Assembly: GCA_002453475.1 (NCBI GenBank)
Contig: DKGY01000068.1
Coordinates: 20,282-29,298, forward strand
Origin: Clostridium sp. UBA6758
GTDB lineage: Bacteria; Bacillota; Clostridia; Clostridiales; Clostridiaceae
Length of the DNA stretch: 9,017 bases
Reading direction: 5' to 3'
Positions within the stretch are counted from its first letter, which is position 1, and every line of letters begins with the position of its first letter. A program made the translations under genes and the position numbers. Under the pieces are notes generated by a model. That model was given only the letters and a program-made list of their open reading frames with translations, did not search any database and had not been told where the DNA came from. This document shows positions 6,338 to 9,017 of this stretch, in pieces.

Positions 6338-6522
6338 TGGAACATATTAACAAGAATATATTTATATGTTATAATATTATTTAGAGTATATCAATTATTT
6401 TGACAATTCATTAGTGGTATGATTTCTACAACTATTATAGAGTATATTACAAGTTTTATTATGGAAAATTGTTTAACACAAGATGGTGGGATTATTCTGA
6501 GTATAAATTTAGCATTAGAGGG

Positions 6523-6560
6523 AGAGTTTGTTTAAAGAACTCTGTTTTATTTTGAGTTCT
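6523..6560 (+). promoter_or_regulatory. Mutually exclusive hairpins upstream of the small membrane protein
   Basis: Segment AGAGTT (6523-6528) can pair with AACTCT (6538-6543). AGAACTC (6536-6542) can instead pair with GAGTTCT (6554-6560). The middle segment is shared, so only one hairpin can form at a time, as in attenuators and riboswitches. No terminator U-tract follows the second hairpin, and no known riboswitch consensus is recognised, so a regulatory role is speculative. Confidence 0.3.
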
Positions 6561-6594
6561 ATGTATTGTACTTATTGATGTTATACATCGCTAA

Positions 6595-6783
6595 ATGGAT
6601 AATTTTGTAGATGAAATGCCTACAAAAGTAGTTCATTTATTAACTACTGGTATTATAATATTTGTGCTAGCAGGCATGTTTATATCTGTAAATTCTATAA
6701 TAAATCTTAATACTAAATTAGAAGAAATTCATTATATTAAAGAGCAAATATGGAATAAGTTATGTGAAGAAGGTATGCATTAG
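6595..6783 (+). CDS. Small single-span membrane protein, unknown function
   Basis: This 62-residue protein is not recognised. Residues 1-11 are acidic and polar. Residues about 12-36 (VVHLLTTGIIIFVLAGMFISVNSII) form one clear membrane span. Residues 37-62 look like an amphipathic charged helix (LNTKLEEIHYIKEQIWNKLCEEG). The clean segregation of hydrophobic and charged residues argues for real coding sequence. It ends 39 nt before a MATE transporter on the same strand, so the two may be co-transcribed and it might modulate or stabilise that pump. The start is uncertain: an in-frame TAA directly precedes the ATG and no Shine-Dalgarno sequence is visible. The next in-frame ATG (6616) has none either. 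An extended -10 motif TGTTATACA ends 7 nt before the ATG, which would fit a leaderless message. Confidence 0.55.
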   Translation: MDNFVDEMPTKVVHLLTTGIIIFVLAGMFISVNSIINLNTKLEEIHYIKEQIWNKLCEEGMH

Positions 6784-6808
6784 AAGTATTGTCTTTAAAT
6801 TAACTTGC

Positions 6809-6815
6809 AAAGGAG
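6809..6815 (+). promoter_or_regulatory. Ribosome binding site fixing the start of the second MATE gene
   Basis: AAAGGAG lies 7 nt before the ATG at 6823. In-frame alternatives, the TTG at 6805 and the ATG at 6817, lie upstream of, or almost on top of, this site and are therefore disfavoured. The protein begins MFVSKENENGKK. Confidence 0.85.
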
Positions 6816-6822
6816 AATGATA

Positions 6823-8229
6823 ATGTTTGTTTCAAAGGAAAATGAAAATGGTAAAAAGAGTAAATTATTTTTGCGGTTGAAAAATTCTACAAGAGCTGAT
6901 GTTATTAATATTGCATGGCCTGTTCTTTTAGAGCTTCTTATGGGATCACTTTTTGGAATGGTAGATATGATGATGCTTGGAAGAATGGGGAATAGTTCAT
7001 TAGCAGCAGCTTCTGTATCTGCTGTAGGTATGACAAACCAACCATTATTTATTGGGTTGTCTCTTGTACAGGCTTTAAATGTTGGTGGAACAGCAATGAT
7101 TGCAAGATACTTAGGATCTAATAGAACTGAAAAAATAGAAACTACTTTAAAGCATGTAATATTATTAAGCTTGATAATGTTAGCTATACCTATATCAGTA
7201 CTAGGAATAATTTTTACAGTACCTATTATAAAATTTATGGGAGCAGCAAGTGATACTTTACAAGCAGGTGAAAGCTATTTTAGAATTATTATGATTGGAT
7301 TTATATTTCAATGTTTTAATATGTCAATATCTGCAGCACTAAGGGGTATTGGTGAAACGAAAACACCTATGAAAATAAATTTAAGAGCTAATTTTTTTAA
7401 TGTTATTGGCAATGCAGTTCTTATATATGGTCTTTTTGGGCTTCCTAAACTTGGTGTTACTGGAGCAGGAATATCTACTGCTATATCTAATGTAATAGCA
7501 AGTATACTTTTATTTAGGTATATTATAAAAGGTAAAAGTATAATTAAATTAGATATTAAAAAACCGTTTAGATTTGATAAAAATATTGTATATAATCTAC
7601 TAAAGATAGGGGTACCAGCTTCTCTCGAGCAGTTAGTTTTAAGAGTTGGAGTACTTATGTTTGTAAGGATAGTTGCAGGACTGGGAACTGTAGTTTATGC
7701 ATCACATCAAATATCATTAAATATATTGAGTCTTTCTTTTCAACCAGGACAAGCTTTTGGTATTGCAGCTTCATCCTTGGTAGGTAGAAACATAGGAGCT
7801 AAAGAACTTTCAAAGGCTGAGAGTTATGCCAAGGAAACAAGAAAGATTGGTTCCATGATATCTACTTTTATGGCTATAATTTTCTTCTTTATGGGTCCAC
7901 AAATTGTAGGTTTATATTCAAATGACCCTAGGATTATACAAAATGCGTCTGTAGCTTTAAAAATAATAGCATTAGTCCAACCATTTCAATCATCACAACT
8001 TATATTAGCAGGAGCTTTAAGGGGAGCAGGAGATACTTTCTGGCCATTAGTTGCTACATTTGTTGGAGTATTATTAATAAGAGTTGTACTAGCTCATTTG
8101 TTTGTAAATATACTTGGATATGGATTAGCAGGAGCATGGATGGCTGTATTTATGGATCAATTCGTAAGGTGGTTCTTTGTTTATATGAGGTTTAGAACAG
8201 GAAAGTGGAAATATATAAAAATAAGATAG
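6823..8229 (+). CDS. MATE-family efflux transporter (NorM/DinF-like subtype)
   Basis: The 468-residue transporter is longer and of a different subtype from the pump at 2376-3710. After a charged N-terminal tail (1-22), about twelve spans follow. ADVINIAWPVLLELLMGSLFGMVDMMMLGRMG (25-56) is the typical MATE helix 1 with its aspartate (D48). The twofold symmetry is visible: AALRGIGETKTPM (171-183), with GVTGAGISTAISN (211-223), in the N-lobe mirrors GALRGAGDTFWPL (397-409), with YGLAGAWMAVFMDQ (433-446), in the C-lobe. It is expected to export organic cations or other toxic compounds using an ion gradient; the substrate is unknown. No regulator gene adjoins it. A 62-residue membrane protein precedes it by 39 nt, and a weak hairpin (8248-8271) follows. 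The start is set by AAAGGAG at 6809-6815. Confidence 0.93.
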   Translation: MFVSKENENGKKSKLFLRLKNSTRADVINIAWPVLLELLMGSLFGMVDMMMLGRMGNSSLAAASVSAVGMTNQPLFIGLSLVQALNVGGTAMIARYLGSNRTEKIETTLKHVILLSLIMLAIPISVLGIIFTVPIIKFMGAASDTLQAGESYFRIIMIGFIFQCFNMSISAALRGIGETKTPMKINLRANFFNVIGNAVLIYGLFGLPKLGVTGAGISTAISNVIASILLFRYIIKGKSIIKLDIKKPFRFDKNIVYNLLKIGVPASLEQLVLRVGVLMFVRIVAGLGTVVYASHQISLNILSLSFQPGQAFGIAASSLVGRNIGAKELSKAESYAKETRKIGSMISTFMAIIFFFMGPQIVGLYSNDPRIIQNASVALKIIALVQPFQSSQLILAGALRGAGDTFWPLVATFVGVLLIRVVLAHLFVNILGYGLAGAWMAVFMDQFVRWFFVYMRFRTGKWKYIKIR

Positions 8230-8247
8230 ATACACATATACACTATG

Positions 8248-8271
8248 AAGGTAATTTTACATAGATACCTT
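8248..8271 (+). terminator. Weak hairpin after the second MATE gene
   Basis: AAGGTA (8248-8253) can pair with TACCTT (8266-8271) around a 12-nt loop, 18 nt after the stop codon. There is no U-tract. It is the only candidate terminator in the 141-bp gap, so read-through into the downstream patatin gene is possible. Confidence 0.3.
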
Positions 8272-8328
8272 TAAAGTCTTAAATAGATAATATCATCTAG
8301 AGGTTTATTTTAGTTTGTATGATTAGAG

Positions 8329-8334
8329 TATAAT
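8329..8334 (+). promoter_or_regulatory. Possible -10 box of the patatin gene
   Basis: A perfect TATAAT lies 36 nt before the patatin start codon. No good -35 box lies 16-18 nt upstream; the nearest, TTTATT at 8304-8309, is 19 nt away. This is tentative, but the position fits a short leader carrying the GAGGG ribosome binding site at 8361-8365. Confidence 0.4.
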
Positions 8335-8370
8335 GTGGTAATGAATAAATTATAAGTTAAGAGGGAAAGT

Positions 8371-9017
8371 ATGGAGGAAATAAAGAGGTTATTTGATTTA
8401 AATATAGGACTAGTATTAGCAGGTGGCGGTGCAAAAGGCGCCTATGAGGCAGGGGTATTTAAAGCTCTTTGGGAGTTAGACATAATAAGAAGAGTTTCCG
8501 TTGTATCAGGAACATCTATTGGTACAATAAATGGACTGCTATTATCTATGAATGACAATAGCATAATGGATAAAAGTTGGTCAAGTCTAACTTATTCTAG
8601 ATTTATTAATCATGAAAATTTGGCAAGAGATTTAAAGATTTCTCAGTTAATAAAAAAAGCTAAGAATATAGGTAAGGAGCAAAAGTTTAATGAACTACTT
8701 AAGGTAAGTGATATAGGCTTGCTTTCTCAGAGTGGTATACGCCGATTTATTGAGGAGTATGTTGATCTCAAAGTAATTAAAGAATCAAGAAAAACTCTTT
8801 ATGCATGTGCATATAATATAGACCTGAAAACTCCTGAGTATTTTCGATTGAATGATTATGACAATGAGGCACTTATAGATATTGTACTTGCGTCCTGTGC
8901 AGTACCATTTATTTTTAAGCCTATAAATATAAATGAGTATAGATATGCAGATGGAGGTATAAATAGCCCTAAATATGCTTATCAAAATACAGATAATGTA
9001 CCAATAGCTCCTCTTAA
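8371..9017 (+). CDS. Patatin-like phospholipase (partial, 3' end beyond window)
   Basis: The open frame runs from the ATG to the window edge without a stop: 215 codons plus 2 nt. The N-terminal domain is a patatin-type Ser/Asp acyl hydrolase. The oxyanion-hole loop GGGAKG is at 18-23, the nucleophile elbow GTSIG at 47-51 with S49, the ASCAVPFIFKP block at 174-184, and the catalytic aspartate D194 in the DGG motif (194-196). Such enzymes cleave acyl groups from phospholipids or related lipids; the actual substrate is unknown. No signal peptide is seen in the hydrophilic N-terminus, so it is probably cytoplasmic or membrane-associated from inside. GAGGG at 8361-8365 lies 5 nt before the ATG. 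It follows the second MATE gene by 141 nt on the same strand, possibly with its own promoter. Confidence 0.92.
   Translation, partial: MEEIKRLFDLNIGLVLAGGGAKGAYEAGVFKALWELDIIRRVSVVSGTSIGTINGLLLSMNDNSIMDKSWSSLTYSRFINHENLARDLKISQLIKKAKNIGKEQKFNELLKVSDIGLLSQSGIRRFIEEYVDLKVIKESRKTLYACAYNIDLKTPEYFRLNDYDNEALIDIVLASCAVPFIFKPININEYRYADGGINSPKYAYQNTDNVPIAPL

Larger units (their letters stand above)
6066..6594. other. 529-bp intergenic region between divergent genes, rich in inverted repeats
   Basis: No convincing gene lies here; the longest candidate checked is a 24-codon frame at 6461-6535 without a ribosome binding site. The left part is the carbonic anhydrase promoter region. The middle is extremely AT-rich and contains several dyads: 6164-6192, 6308-6337, and AACATAT/ATATGTT at 6341-6347 and 6364-6370. 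A perfect TTGACA lies at 6400-6405 but has no well-spaced -10. The right part (about 6460-6594) is less AT-biased and contains competing hairpins; it may be the leader of the small membrane protein and second MATE operon. Confidence 0.5.

Noticed and set aside
6461..6535. 24-residue frame (MENCLTQDGG...) upstream of the small membrane protein
   Set aside because: There is no ribosome binding site and no recognisable features; it is short enough to be chance.
6595..6783. Spo0E-like sporulation regulator for the 62-residue protein
   Set aside because: The charged C-terminal helix is superficially similar, but the SQELD motif of Spo0E-like phosphatases is absent and the protein has a membrane span that family members lack.
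6805..6822. TTG start for the second MATE gene
   Set aside because: The AAAGGAG site lies downstream of this codon and is correctly spaced for the ATG at 6823.
8785..8985. 66-codon minus-strand frame near the right edge
   Set aside because: It lies inside the patatin coding frame on the opposite strand; the patatin motifs at 8511-8525 and 8950-8958 show which strand codes.

Overview
The window is strongly AT-rich. Its genes start behind purine-rich GGAGG-type ribosome binding sites, including one TTG start, and its codons end mostly in A or T. Together with the protein families (MerR and PadR regulators, two MATE pumps, a small beta-carbonic anhydrase, a TldD/TldE pair and a patatin), this points to a low-GC Firmicute, most likely a Clostridium or close relative. 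The species cannot be named from what is visible. There are no rRNA or tRNA genes, CRISPR arrays, transposases or phage genes.

Layout, left to right. (1) 1-1300: the last codons of a TldD-like protease gene, then a complete TldE/PmbA-type partner, closed by a long hairpin terminator (1367-1408). (2) 1452-3710: a MerR-family regulator with a GyrI-like ligand-binding domain, followed by a MepA-like MATE efflux pump. Between them is a textbook MerR-class promoter: TTGACA and TAGAAT 19 bp apart, with a dyad in the spacer. This reads as a self-contained drug-sensing and efflux module. (3) 3711-4071: a terminator, then a promoter region built from two imperfect copies of one module and carrying a 13-bp inverted repeat. 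(4) 4072-5389: a PadR repressor (TTG start) overlapping by 14 nt a membrane protein with an N-terminal helical HAAS/DUF1700-like domain and six predicted membrane spans that contain an internal duplication. (5) 5393-5504: one or two hairpins between convergent genes. (6) 5526-6065, minus strand: a compact beta-carbonic anhydrase with all zinc and dyad residues. (7) 6066-6594: about 530 bp without a recognisable gene, rich in inverted repeats. (8) 6595-8229: a 62-residue single-span membrane protein of unknown function, then a second MATE transporter of a different subtype. (9) 8371 to the end: the first 215 codons of a patatin-like phospholipase with both catalytic residues, cut by the window edge.

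The region mixes housekeeping (carbonic anhydrase, TldD/E) with envelope and efflux functions (two MATE pumps, the PadR-membrane protein pair, patatin). Nothing here is clearly a new defence or mobile system. The least explained items are the PadR/membrane-protein operon with its duplicated promoter module, the 62-residue membrane protein ahead of the second pump, and the leader region with mutually exclusive hairpins.
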